From Nitriliruptorales bacterium (GTDB taxonomy: Bacteria; Actinomycetota; Nitriliruptoria; Euzebyales; Egibacteraceae): a DNA stretch of 12,311 bases. The notes under the pieces were generated by a model. The model was not told where the DNA came from and did not search any database. It saw only the letters and a list, made by a program, of their open reading frames with translations. The translations under genes and the position numbers were made by a program. Location of the stretch: contig SLAO01000063.1 of NCBI GenBank assembly GCA_007126835.1, forward strand, positions 1 to 12,311. The letters run 5' to 3'. Below, piece by piece: positions 6,467 through 12,311 of the stretch; positions within the stretch are counted from its first letter, which is position 1, and each line of letters starts with the position of its first letter.

Positions 6467-9454
6467 ATGCGCGCCGAGCCCCAGCTCACCTTCCTTCCCG
6501 ACCGCACCGTGCCGGCCCGAGGTCGGTTCGTCGTCTACCAACCAGATGGCAGCGGTGTCGCCAGCGAGCTCGGGCGACAAGCCGGTCGCATCGGGCTGGA
6601 TGGCGTGCCTGATCAGGCGGAGTTGGTCGTCGTCGAGGACGACGGTCGTCCAGCGCGTCGCGCGGTCAGTGTCCACGCCGCCACCCTCGAGTGTGGCGTT
6701 CGGGCGCTGCTCGAGGTGCGCGAGGACAGCCGTGGCGCCATGCGGCGGCTTCCCGACACCGTCCGCGCGTGGGCGCTGGCTGCCCACGCAGCCCGCCGGC
6801 TCGTGCTCGCCCACCGGCTCGTGCCGTCGCTTGCCATCACCGACGAGGGCACCGTGCATGGCGTGTGGCGAGCCCTGCCTTCCGGGGACGACGAGGCGCA
6901 GGACCTCCTTGGCCGTCTTGCCGCCGCGCTGCCTCCCGCCGGCCATGCGGTGCCCCACCCGGACGACCCCGCGGTGGTGTGGCGGGCGGAGGATCTCCTC
7001 GGCGCCTTCTGCGATGCGGTCGCCGACCTCGCTGCTCGGCGGGGCAACCCCGATCCGCGTGAGGGTCGGCCACGCGCGCGGCTGCTGCCATGGACGGCTA
7101 GGTGGGAGGAAGCGCTGCGCGACACCGAGCATCCCGTCGTGCCGCTGCGCGATGACGCCGCCGACCTCGTGGCGGGCGTGGTCGGATGGCACGCTGCGTC
7201 AGCGGAGACCGACGCGGTGGGGCTCGTGGAGCTCTCACTGGTGGCCCCCGACGACCCGGCTGACGAGTGGCGCCTCGACCTCGGGGTGCGCACCGAGACC
7301 GGCACGCTGCTGACGGCCTCGCGCGTATGGGCGCAAGCGGGTGAGGAGGACGGCCTCGGCGCGGCTCGGCAGGAAGCGCTCCTGGCCGGGCTGGGGCGCT
7401 GCGCGCGCGTCTTTGCTCCCGTGGAGGCGGCGCTGTCCGAGGCCGTCCCCGAGTCGGTGGCGCTGTCAGTCGCCGAGGCCTGGGAGTTCGTGAGCGAGGT
7501 CGCCCCCCTGCTGGAGGGCTCGGGCGTCGTGGTGCATCTGCCAGACGAGCTGGCCGCGGACAACCTGCGCATCCGGCTGCGGGTCGGTGCCGACGAGGTC
7601 TCCGAAGAGGCCGGCGAGGAGGCCGGCGAGGTCGGCTACGCGTGGGAGGTGGCGCTAGGCGAGGACACCCTGACCGAGGACGAAGTCGCGGCCCTGCTGG
7701 CCGCCGACGATCCGTTGGTCTTCTGGCGTGGTCGGTGGGTCCGTGTGGACCCCGAGCTGACCGATCAGCTGCGCGTGCTCGGCGAGCCGGGGACGCTGTC
7801 GTTCGGCGACGCGCTCGCCCTCGGGTTGGCCGGAGCCCAGCCGGCGGGCTGGGACGGGCCCACGGCTCGAACCACAGAGACCGAGGTCGTGGCGGACGGG
7901 GCGGTCGCCCGGCTGCTCGAGCGGCTCCATGACGCGGCGGACGTCCCTCCGGTCGATGCCCGTCCCGCGGGGTTTTCCGGGGAGCTTCGGCCGTACCAGC
8001 AGCGGGGAGTCGCGTGGCTGAACGGCATGGGCGCGCTGGGTTTCGGCGCGGTCCTCGCCGACGACATGGGCCTTGGGAAGACGGTGCAGCTGATCGGATA
8101 CCTGCTCGCCCGGGGCGGAGGGCCCCACCTCGTCGTCTGCCCCACCTCCGTGGTGGGCAACTGGGAGCGGGAAATCGGCCGGTTCGCGCCTGAACTCGAG
8201 GTGACTCGCCACCACGGTGCTGACCGCAACCGTGACATTGGCCGTCCGGCCGGCGTGTGGTTGACCACGTACGGGACCCTCCGACGAGACGTCGACCTGC
8301 TCGCGGCGGTGGATTGGGACGTGGTCACCCTTGACGAGGCGCAGCACGTCAAGAACCCCTCGACGGCGGGTGCACGGGCGGTGCGCCGGATCTCCGCAGC
8401 ACACAGCGTCGCGATGACCGGCACGCCGCTGGAGAACCGGCTTGCCGAGCTGTGGTCCCTGATGGACGTGACAAATCCCGGGCTGCTCAGCACCCGATCG
8501 GCGTTCGGTCGACGCTTCGTCACGCCGATCGAGAAGCGTCGCGATCCTGCGACGGCCTTGCGCTTGCGGCGCCTGGTCGCCCCGTTCATCCTGCGGCGCG
8601 AGAAGACCGATCCCGAGGTCATCAGCGACCTGCCCGACAAGATCGAACGCACCGTCGTTTGCCCGCTGACCCCGGAGCAGGCTGGACTGTACGAGCGCGC
8701 CGTCGATGAGGTCTTCGGAGAGCGTGCCCTGGAGGGCGCCACCGGTATGGAGCGGCGCGGTCGGGTGCTGGCCTTGCTCACGCGCCTGAAGCAGATCTGC
8801 AACCACCCTGCACACGCTCAGGGCGAGGCCGAGTCGGCGCCCCTGATCGGCCGCTCGGGCAAGCTGGCCGCGTGCCGTGACCTCGTGCGCGACGCGGTCG
8901 ACGGCGACGAGCAGGTGCTGATCTTCACCCAGTTCGTCGCCATGGGGCGGCGGCTCGCGGCGCAGTTGAGCGAGGATCTCGACACCGAGATCCCGCTGCT
9001 CCACGGGGGCGTGGGAGCCACCGCCCGGGATCGCATGGTCGCCGGCTTCCAGGCAGAGGAGGGCGCCGACCCCGTTCCGGTGCTCGTCGTCAGCCTGCGA
9101 GCCGGAGGCACTGGCCTAAACTTGACCGCCGCCACGCAGGTCATCCACTACGACCGCTGGTGGAACCCCGCGGTGGAGGACCAGGCCACTGACCGGGCGC
9201 ACCGCATCGGCCAGCATCGCACCGTCGAGGTCCACAAGCTCGTCACCGCCGGCACCGTCGAGGAGCGGGTCGCCGAGTTGCTCGAGTCCAAGCGCGCGCT
9301 GGCGGATGCCGTCGTGGGCGCCGGCGAGAGCTGGGTCACCGAGCTCGGCGACGACGAGTTGGCTGAACTCGTCGCCCTGGGGGAGGACGCCGCCATCGAG
9401 GACCTAGACGAGGAAGCCTGGCACGACGATGAAGCGTTCGAGGAGGCTAGCTGA
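6467..9454 (+). CDS. SNF2-family DNA helicase/translocase (SWI2/SNF2)
   Basis: A 995-aa ATP-dependent DNA translocase of the bacterial HepA/SNF2 type. The N-terminal half (about 1-490) lacks obvious catalytic motifs and likely contains the SNF2-associated domain found in such actinobacterial proteins. The helicase core follows: RPYQQRGVAWL from 508, motif I DDMGLGKT 532-539 (Lys538), Ia VVCPTSVVGNWERE, motif II DEAQH 623-627, motif III MTGTPLENRL, IV VLIFTQF, V RAGGTGLNL from 878 and VI RAHRIGQ 910-916. All catalytic residues are intact. A small acidic repeat EEAGEEAGE is at 380-388. The ATG at 6467 has GAGAGGGA at 6457-6464; the longer open frame upstream overlaps the preceding gene and is not family-like. 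It ends in a strongly acidic tail. The stop overlaps a mini-ORF start (TGATG). It probably works with the SWIM protein downstream. Confidence 0.95.
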   Translation: MRAEPQLTFLPDRTVPARGRFVVYQPDGSGVASELGRQAGRIGLDGVPDQAELVVVEDDGRPARRAVSVHAATLECGVRALLEVREDSRGAMRRLPDTVRAWALAAHAARRLVLAHRLVPSLAITDEGTVHGVWRALPSGDDEAQDLLGRLAAALPPAGHAVPHPDDPAVVWRAEDLLGAFCDAVADLAARRGNPDPREGRPRARLLPWTARWEEALRDTEHPVVPLRDDAADLVAGVVGWHAASAETDAVGLVELSLVAPDDPADEWRLDLGVRTETGTLLTASRVWAQAGEEDGLGAARQEALLAGLGRCARVFAPVEAALSEAVPESVALSVAEAWEFVSEVAPLLEGSGVVVHLPDELAADNLRIRLRVGADEVSEEAGEEAGEVGYAWEVALGEDTLTEDEVAALLAADDPLVFWRGRWVRVDPELTDQLRVLGEPGTLSFGDALALGLAGAQPAGWDGPTARTTETEVVADGAVARLLERLHDAADVPPVDARPAGFSGELRPYQQRGVAWLNGMGALGFGAVLADDMGLGKTVQLIGYLLARGGGPHLVVCPTSVVGNWEREIGRFAPELEVTRHHGADRNRDIGRPAGVWLTTYGTLRRDVDLLAAVDWDVVTLDEAQHVKNPSTAGARAVRRISAAHSVAMTGTPLENRLAELWSLMDVTNPGLLSTRSAFGRRFVTPIEKRRDPATALRLRRLVAPFILRREKTDPEVISDLPDKIERTVVCPLTPEQAGLYERAVDEVFGERALEGATGMERRGRVLALLTRLKQICNHPAHAQGEAESAPLIGRSGKLAACRDLVRDAVDGDEQVLIFTQFVAMGRRLAAQLSEDLDTEIPLLHGGVGATARDRMVAGFQAEEGADPVPVLVVSLRAGGTGLNLTAATQVIHYDRWWNPAVEDQATDRAHRIGQHRTVEVHKLVTAGTVEERVAELLESKRALADAVVGAGESWVTELGDDELAELVALGEDAAIEDLDEEAWHDDEAFEEAS

Positions 9455-9520
9455 TGCCGGGCGACGTGCCACGCGACGAGGTCAAGGAGGCCAGCTGATG
9501 CGCGCCGACGTGCCGTCGGA
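9443..9520 (+). repeat. 44-bp tandem duplication of the helicase-SWIM gene junction
   Basis: The sequence gaggctagctgatg (9443-9456) recurs as gaggccagctgatg (9487-9500), and gacgtgcc follows in both at the same distance. Each copy carries a GGAGG-type ribosome binding site, a TGA stop and an overlapping ATG. The first copy supplies the real stop of the helicase gene and the second the real start of the SWIM gene. Confidence 0.8.
9454..9498 (+). CDS. 14-codon mini-ORF between helicase and SWIM genes
   Basis: ATG at 9454 overlaps the helicase TGA, and the peptide MPGDVPRDEVKEAS ends with a TGA whose last base is the A of the SWIM gene ATG at 9498. GAGGAGG at 9440-9446 precedes it. The peptide is probably a by-product of the 44-bp duplication: its start MPGDVP resembles the SWIM protein start MRADVP and its end KEAS resembles the helicase end EEAS. 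It may serve to pass ribosomes from one gene to the next; a function for the peptide itself is doubtful. Confidence 0.4.
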   Translation: MPGDVPRDEVKEAS

Positions 9521-10289
9521 CTGGGTCGAGGGCTGGCGCGCCCTCGTCGAGCGCCCGGACCCGCAGGTCGCGCGGCGACTGCACCAGGGGCGTGCGTTCC
9601 AGTACGCCGGGCGGGTCAGCGACCTCCGCATCGCCGTGGGGATCGCCAGCGCGCGGGTGCAGGATGACCGCGCCACGCCGGTGCCTGTCGAGGTGGTGGT
9701 CCCGGCGCTCGACGACGAGGCCTGGGCCACCGTGATCGACGCGCTCGCAGGTCAGGTACGCCACACTGCGCGCCTGCTCGCGGGGCACGCGCCCGACAGC
9801 TTGGACGCCGAGCTCGAGCACACCGGTGTGCGCGTATTCCCGGTCCGCAACGAGCTCGTGCTGTCATGCGACTGCGCCGACGACGTGTGGCCTTGCGCTC
9901 ATGGTGCCGCGCTGTGGGAGGCGCTGGCCGAGCGCATCGCCGAAGACCCGTTCACCTTGCTGCGACTTCGCGGCCGCGGCCGCGAGCGCCTGCTGGGTGA
10001 GCTCGCGGACGCGCGGCGTCGCCGCGCACATGGTGAACGTTCCAGCGGTGTGGCCATCGCGGATCTGGACACGGCCAGGTGGACTCGCGCTCGGGCCGGG
10101 CTCGACGGCGTTTGGGTGGGGGAGCCCGATCGCCCGCGAAGCCCGGCCGGCCCGCTGCGCCTGCTCGGGGATCCGCCCGGCTGGGCGGGGGGCATGGACG
10201 CCTGGGGGTTGCTGCATCCGCTGGTGCAGGGTGCGGCCACATGGGCCGAGCACCTCGGGGATCTCGGCCCCGATCCCGAAGACGCATAG
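9498..10289 (+). CDS. SWIM zinc-finger domain protein
   Basis: A 263-aa protein with a SWIM motif CxC-x6-CxH formed by Cys124, Cys126, Cys133 and His135 (CDCADDVWPCAH). SWIM domains bind zinc and are thought to contact DNA or protein. Residues 1-120 form the conserved region that precedes the finger in this family (GRAFQYAGRVSDLRI, then VRNELVLS just before the first Cys). The C-terminal part is Arg-rich (LRLRGRGRERLLGELADARRRR) and then Gly/Pro/Trp-rich. Genes of this type are often next to SNF2 helicase genes, as here, so a joint role in DNA repair or chromatin remodelling is inferred. The ATG at 9498 has an ideal AAGGAGG at 9484-9490. Confidence 0.9.
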   Translation: MRADVPSDWVEGWRALVERPDPQVARRLHQGRAFQYAGRVSDLRIAVGIASARVQDDRATPVPVEVVVPALDDEAWATVIDALAGQVRHTARLLAGHAPDSLDAELEHTGVRVFPVRNELVLSCDCADDVWPCAHGAALWEALAERIAEDPFTLLRLRGRGRERLLGELADARRRRAHGERSSGVAIADLDTARWTRARAGLDGVWVGEPDRPRSPAGPLRLLGDPPGWAGGMDAWGLLHPLVQGAATWAEHLGDLGPDPEDA

Positions 10290-10317
10290 CCGCGCCGTCC
10301 CCTCGGGGGATCGCGGC
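10289..10317 (+). terminator. Terminator-like hairpin after the SWIM gene
   Basis: gccgcg (10289-10294) pairs with cgcggc (10312-10317), and tcccc (10298-10302) pairs with gggga (10306-10310) around a 3-nt loop, giving 11 bp with a small asymmetric internal loop. It begins at the last base of the SWIM stop codon. No T-run follows, so it is only terminator-like. Confidence 0.45.
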
Positions 10318-10366
10318 CCGCTGCCAGTTCGGCCCGGTCAACCGCTCCGCCGCTCTGCCCGGCTGT

Positions 10367-10484
10367 GGCCGGTGGCGTGTCGCGGTAGCGCCCGCTGGGA
10401 GTGGGCTTTGCGACAAGCGGGGGGTGGATGGCCGGTGGCGTGTCGCGGTAGCGCCCGCTGGGGGTGGGCTTTGCGACAAGCGGG
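10367..10484 (+). repeat. Two 55-bp structured direct repeats in the convergent intergenic region
   Basis: Copies at 10367-10421 and 10430-10484 match at 54 of 55 positions and are separated by 8 bases. Each can fold: in copy 1 tgtcgc (10378-10383) pairs with gcgaca (10410-10415), enclosing gcccgc (10390-10395) paired with gtgggc (10401-10406, one G-T pair). A competing helix, cccgct (10391-10396) with agcggg (10416-10421), crosses the outer stem, so the element could switch folds. The single difference lies in the apical loop. The core gtgtcgcggtag (10377-10388 and 10440-10451) differs by one base from the core at 3706 and 3790. The strand of function is unknown. Confidence 0.85.
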
Positions 10485-10509
10485 AAGTTCGCAGTGTCGG
10501 TGAGACGAT

Positions 10510-10570
10510 GAGACGCCGCGCGCGAAACGCCCCGCGTGGAGCGCTCGCGCGCGAGACGCCGCGCGCGGCG
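10510..10570. repeat. GC-rich palindromes and 15-bp direct repeat before the convergent gene end
   Basis: gagacgccgcgcgcg occurs at 10510-10524 and 10553-10567. Two perfect palindromes sit next to each other: ctcgcgcgcgag at 10544-10555 and cgccgcgcgcggcg at 10557-10570. They lie 16 bases or more beyond the stop codon of the minus-strand DUF4235 gene, so they could act as its transcription terminator. There is no T-run. Confidence 0.5.
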
Positions 10571-10585
10571 CAACCCGGCGCGCTG

Positions 10586-10969
10586 CTAGGCGCGTCCCGG
10601 CGGGGGGTGCCCCGTCATCTTGCGCCACCCCGCATCCGCACCACGCTGCGCGACGAGTTGGGCGACGGCGATCCCCACAGCACTCGCAACCGTCCAGATC
10701 AGGGCATCCTTCCAGGGGATCAGCGGGTCCGTGGGATCGTTCGGGGGATCACCCTTGGCGCCTCCCCGCCACGCGGCGCTCACGGCCTTCTTGACGAGGG
10801 TCGCCGAGAGCAGGCCGGCGCCTCCAACCGCCAGCTTCCACACGAGTTGCTGCACGCGTCCTGTCACTTCGGCCCGCACCTCCGTATCGAGTCGTACCAA
10901 ATCTTGGCCGAGTCGGTCGCGCGCAGCGTGCACGGCGGCCTGCTCGTCCTGGAGCCCGGCGGCTGTCAC
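10586..10969 (-). CDS. DUF4235 family membrane protein
   Basis: A 127-aa small membrane protein whose central and C-terminal parts match DUF4235 as I recall the family: LVWKLAVGGAGLLSATLVKK, a Gly/Pro/Asp linker (GDPPNDPTDPLIPWKDAL), and a second helix IWTVASAVGIAVAQLVAQRG ending in AGWRKMTG. Two hydrophobic segments are at about 42-60 and 88-107. The N-terminus (AARDRLGQDLVRLDTEVRAEV) resembles the DUF3618-type helix often encoded beside such proteins. The start is set at the GTG 10969-10967, giving a GTGA overlap with the stop of the upstream Holin-X gene; a GTG at 10996 is possible. The ribosome binding site is weak, so translation is probably coupled. The molecular function is unknown. 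Confidence 0.8.
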   Translation of the reverse strand: MTAAGLQDEQAAVHAARDRLGQDLVRLDTEVRAEVTGRVQQLVWKLAVGGAGLLSATLVKKAVSAAWRGGAKGDPPNDPTDPLIPWKDALIWTVASAVGIAVAQLVAQRGADAGWRKMTGHPPPGRA

Positions 10970-11553
10970 CTTCGGGTGAGGTTGGCTTTCGTCCACGCCA
11001 CGTCCTCTCGGATCTGCTCGGTGGTCCGCGGCGCCGTGAGCCGGGACTTCGTCCATTCGACGTCTTCGTTGATCTGGGCTTTGGCGGCGTCGATGCCCAC
11101 TGGCTTCTTCAGGAATCGCGAGCCCACGAGGGCGAGCACCAAGCCGAGGAGCAACAACACCCCGGCGACGATCAATGCCGCCGCCCATCCGGGCAAGACC
11201 AGGGCCAGGGCCAACGCTGCTGCGATGAGCAGGCCCTGCACGCCCAGCCAGGCCAGGACCGCGGTCCCGACGAGCAGCCCGATCCCGGTGGCTTTGGCCT
11301 TGACCCCCGCCATGAGCTCTGCCTTGGCAAGGTCGATCTCGGCGCGGACGAGGGCGCTGACGTCGGCGGCCACCGCCTTGACCGCCTCGGCTACCCCCCC
11401 GCCGGTGGTGCCAGGGCCGGTCGCGCCAGGAGCGCGGCGACCAGCATCTGCCCCATCGCCGGCGCCAGTATCGGCGGAACCGACGTTGTCAGTGGATGCG
11501 CCTGCCCCGCCGGCACCTGCAGCGGCGGGGTCGTTGGCGCCTTGTGCGGACAT
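10966..11553 (-). CDS. Actinobacterial Holin-X (phage holin superfamily III-like) membrane protein
   Basis: A 195-aa protein. Residues 1-52 are a low-complexity Ala/Gly/Asp tail. Residues 53-88 form an amphipathic helix (VAADVSALVRAEIDLAKAELM) typical of the family, followed by two long hydrophobic hairpin segments at about 89-120 and 124-146 separated by PGW. The C-terminus has two copies of an I-x-EDV-x-WTK motif (161-170 and 181-190), resembling DUF3618 sequences. ATG at 11553 is preceded by GGAGGAGG on the minus strand, an excellent ribosome binding site. Despite the family name these are ordinary chromosomal proteins, often in stress or envelope loci; no lysis genes are nearby. Its stop overlaps the start of the DUF4235 gene, forming a two-gene operon. 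Confidence 0.85.
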   Translation of the reverse strand: MSAQGANDPAAAGAGGAGASTDNVGSADTGAGDGADAGRRAPGATGPGTTGGGVAEAVKAVAADVSALVRAEIDLAKAELMAGVKAKATGIGLLVGTAVLAWLGVQGLLIAAALALALVLPGWAAALIVAGVLLLLGLVLALVGSRFLKKPVGIDAAKAQINEDVEWTKSRLTAPRTTEQIREDVAWTKANLTRR

Positions 11554-11884
11554 TGGCCTCCTCCTCGGGCGTGGCGGTACCGCCCCGAAGAACGCAGGTC
11601 GGCACGGCCGGTGCGTACCCGGCAAGCGTCCCCGTCACACGGGACGGGCAGACTGGACTTTGCCGGGCGGCGGCCCGCCCGGTCGTGCCAGGGCTGAAAT
11701 TCTGGTTCTCCTGCAGAACTAGTCGGTCGCTGACGGGTGGGTGGGCGGCGTCTTGGCTGGTCGGGGGGGGCGACGATATCGCGGGGCACTCCGCAGAAGT
11801 GCGCACGGCCTGAGCCATGATCTCGGGGCTGATTGAAGGCTCCGGATCGAAAGGTCATCAGGCCGCGCGCGCAACTCCTGCATT
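11554..11884. other. Intergenic region upstream of the Holin-X operon
   Basis: I see no convincing gene here. It holds the palindrome at 11573-11584, an imperfect inverted repeat around 11628-11646 (cgtccccgt / acgggacg), and a strong hairpin at 11663-11682 (ccgggcgg, 4-nt loop, ccgcccgg). The promoter of the minus-strand operon must lie here or further right; the closest -10-like hexamer is CAGAAT on the minus strand at about 11698-11703, with no good -35. Confidence 0.5.
11573..11584. promoter_or_regulatory. 12-bp palindrome upstream of the Holin-X gene
   Basis: ggcggtaccgcc is a perfect palindrome located about 20 bases upstream of the Holin-X start codon, next to its ribosome binding site. 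It could be a protein-binding operator or a small mRNA hairpin. The position is suggestive but the sequence alone does not identify a regulator. Confidence 0.35.
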
Positions 11885-12199
11885 CACAAGCTGCTCAAAC
11901 CCCGTGGGAGGTTCGGTGGCCGGCGTGGAGTTCGTCGACGACCCGGGATCGTGTATGTCGACGTGCGGCTGCGACGTCGCCTGCCGGTGTGCCGACAGTG
12001 CGGCTCGTCTACCGCCGCGCGGCACAACTGGCAGCGGTAGGCCTCGTCGCGGCGGGCGCTGGACCTGGGCGGGTGGGGGATCATCGTGCGCTCCTGGCTG
12101 CGACGCCTCGACTGCCGGCCCTGTCGCCGGGTGGTCCTCGAGGGCGTCCCATTCGCCCGTCATCGCTGTGGGCTCACCCGCGACGTCGACGATATGCGC
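11885..12199 (+). pseudogene. ISL3-family transposase, decayed N-terminal fragment
   Basis: Pieces of the N-terminal zinc-finger region of an ISL3-type transposase are spread over two frames. HKLLKPRG is in the frame of 11951; VAGVEFVDD is in another frame (11916-11942); then VYVDVRLRRRLPVCRQCGS (from 11951) returns to the first and is cut by TAG at 12038-12040. The same frame continues with RALDLGGWGIIVRSWLRRLDC, then CRRVVLEGVPFARH and LTRDVDD, the usual order of the ISL3 zinc-binding and RRF/VPWAR blocks. Cysteine pairs CxxC remain. Similarity fades after about 12199, and the catalytic DDE domain is not seen before the window ends. The frameshift and stop make a working protein unlikely. 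Confidence 0.65.
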
Positions 12200-12311
12200 A
12201 TGCCGGCAGGGTGGCGAGCCGGGGCCCGATGGCGCCCCGGCGACCCCGCCGACGGCATGGCCGAACAGGGCCTACGCGGTGCGGTCGTTCTGCCACGGCA
12301 CGTACCCCGCC

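Noticed and set aside
7655..9004. Long minus-strand open frame opposite the SNF2 helicase
   Set aside because: It runs antisense to the conserved helicase motifs and is a codon-bias shadow.
10367..10484. CRISPR array
   Set aside because: Only two repeat units with an 8-base spacer, and no cas genes; does not fit an array.
10966..11553. Prophage lysis cassette suggested by the holin-like protein
   Set aside because: No endolysin, spanin or phage structural genes are near, and Holin-X proteins are common chromosomal actinobacterial proteins.
10079..11722. Long plus-strand open frame across the repeats and the minus-strand operon
   Set aside because: It spans the end of the SWIM gene, intergenic repeats and two good minus-strand genes; the product is low complexity.
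11489..11818. Minus-strand 109-aa open frame starting MAQAVRTSAE
   Set aside because: It overlaps the start of the Holin-X gene in another frame, is Arg/Pro-rich and has no convincing ribosome binding site.

Overview
This window looks like a chromosomal segment of a very GC-rich bacterium, most likely an actinobacterium (Actinomycetota). The evidence is strong G/C third-position bias in every gene, frequent GTG starts, TGATG and GTGA gene overlaps, and an Actinobacteria Holin-X/DUF4235 gene pair. I cannot name the genus.

Bases 1-2482 hold leucine biosynthesis on the + strand: the 3' end of a 2-isopropylmalate synthase gene (leuA), a small unrecognised 73-aa gene, then leuC and leuD, which encode the two subunits of isopropylmalate isomerase and are joined by a TGATG overlap. 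Directly downstream (2501-3775) is a YcaQ/AlkX-type DNA glycosylase of the HTH_42 family. Its last 22 codons are two copies of a 33-bp unit that folds as a hairpin with a compensatory base change. A two-gene ABC-2 exporter of the drug-resistance (DrrA/DrrB-like) type follows (3861-5685).

Bases 5797-10289 form a second + strand block: an unrecognised 186-aa protein, a 995-aa SNF2-family helicase/translocase, and a 263-aa SWIM zinc-finger protein. The helicase-SWIM junction is tandemly duplicated with a 44-bp period, leaving a 14-codon mini-ORF whose stop overlaps the SWIM start codon. SNF2 and SWIM proteins encoded side by side are a known pairing and probably act together on DNA or nucleoprotein.

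Bases 10290-10585 separate convergent genes and are dense in structure: a terminator-like hairpin, two 55-bp near-identical direct repeats that fold into stem-loops, and two adjacent GC-only or near GC-only palindromes. The 55-bp repeats share a 12-base core with the repeats at the end of the YcaQ gene, which suggests a dispersed repeat family. On the minus strand follow a Holin-X family membrane protein gene (10966-11553) and an overlapping DUF4235 membrane protein gene (10586-10969). The right end carries a decayed ISL3-family transposase fragment with a frameshift and an internal stop.

The most interesting non-coding signals are the structured repeats. No complete novel system is obvious, but the 186-aa ORF, the SNF2 helicase and the SWIM protein form the best candidate functional module.
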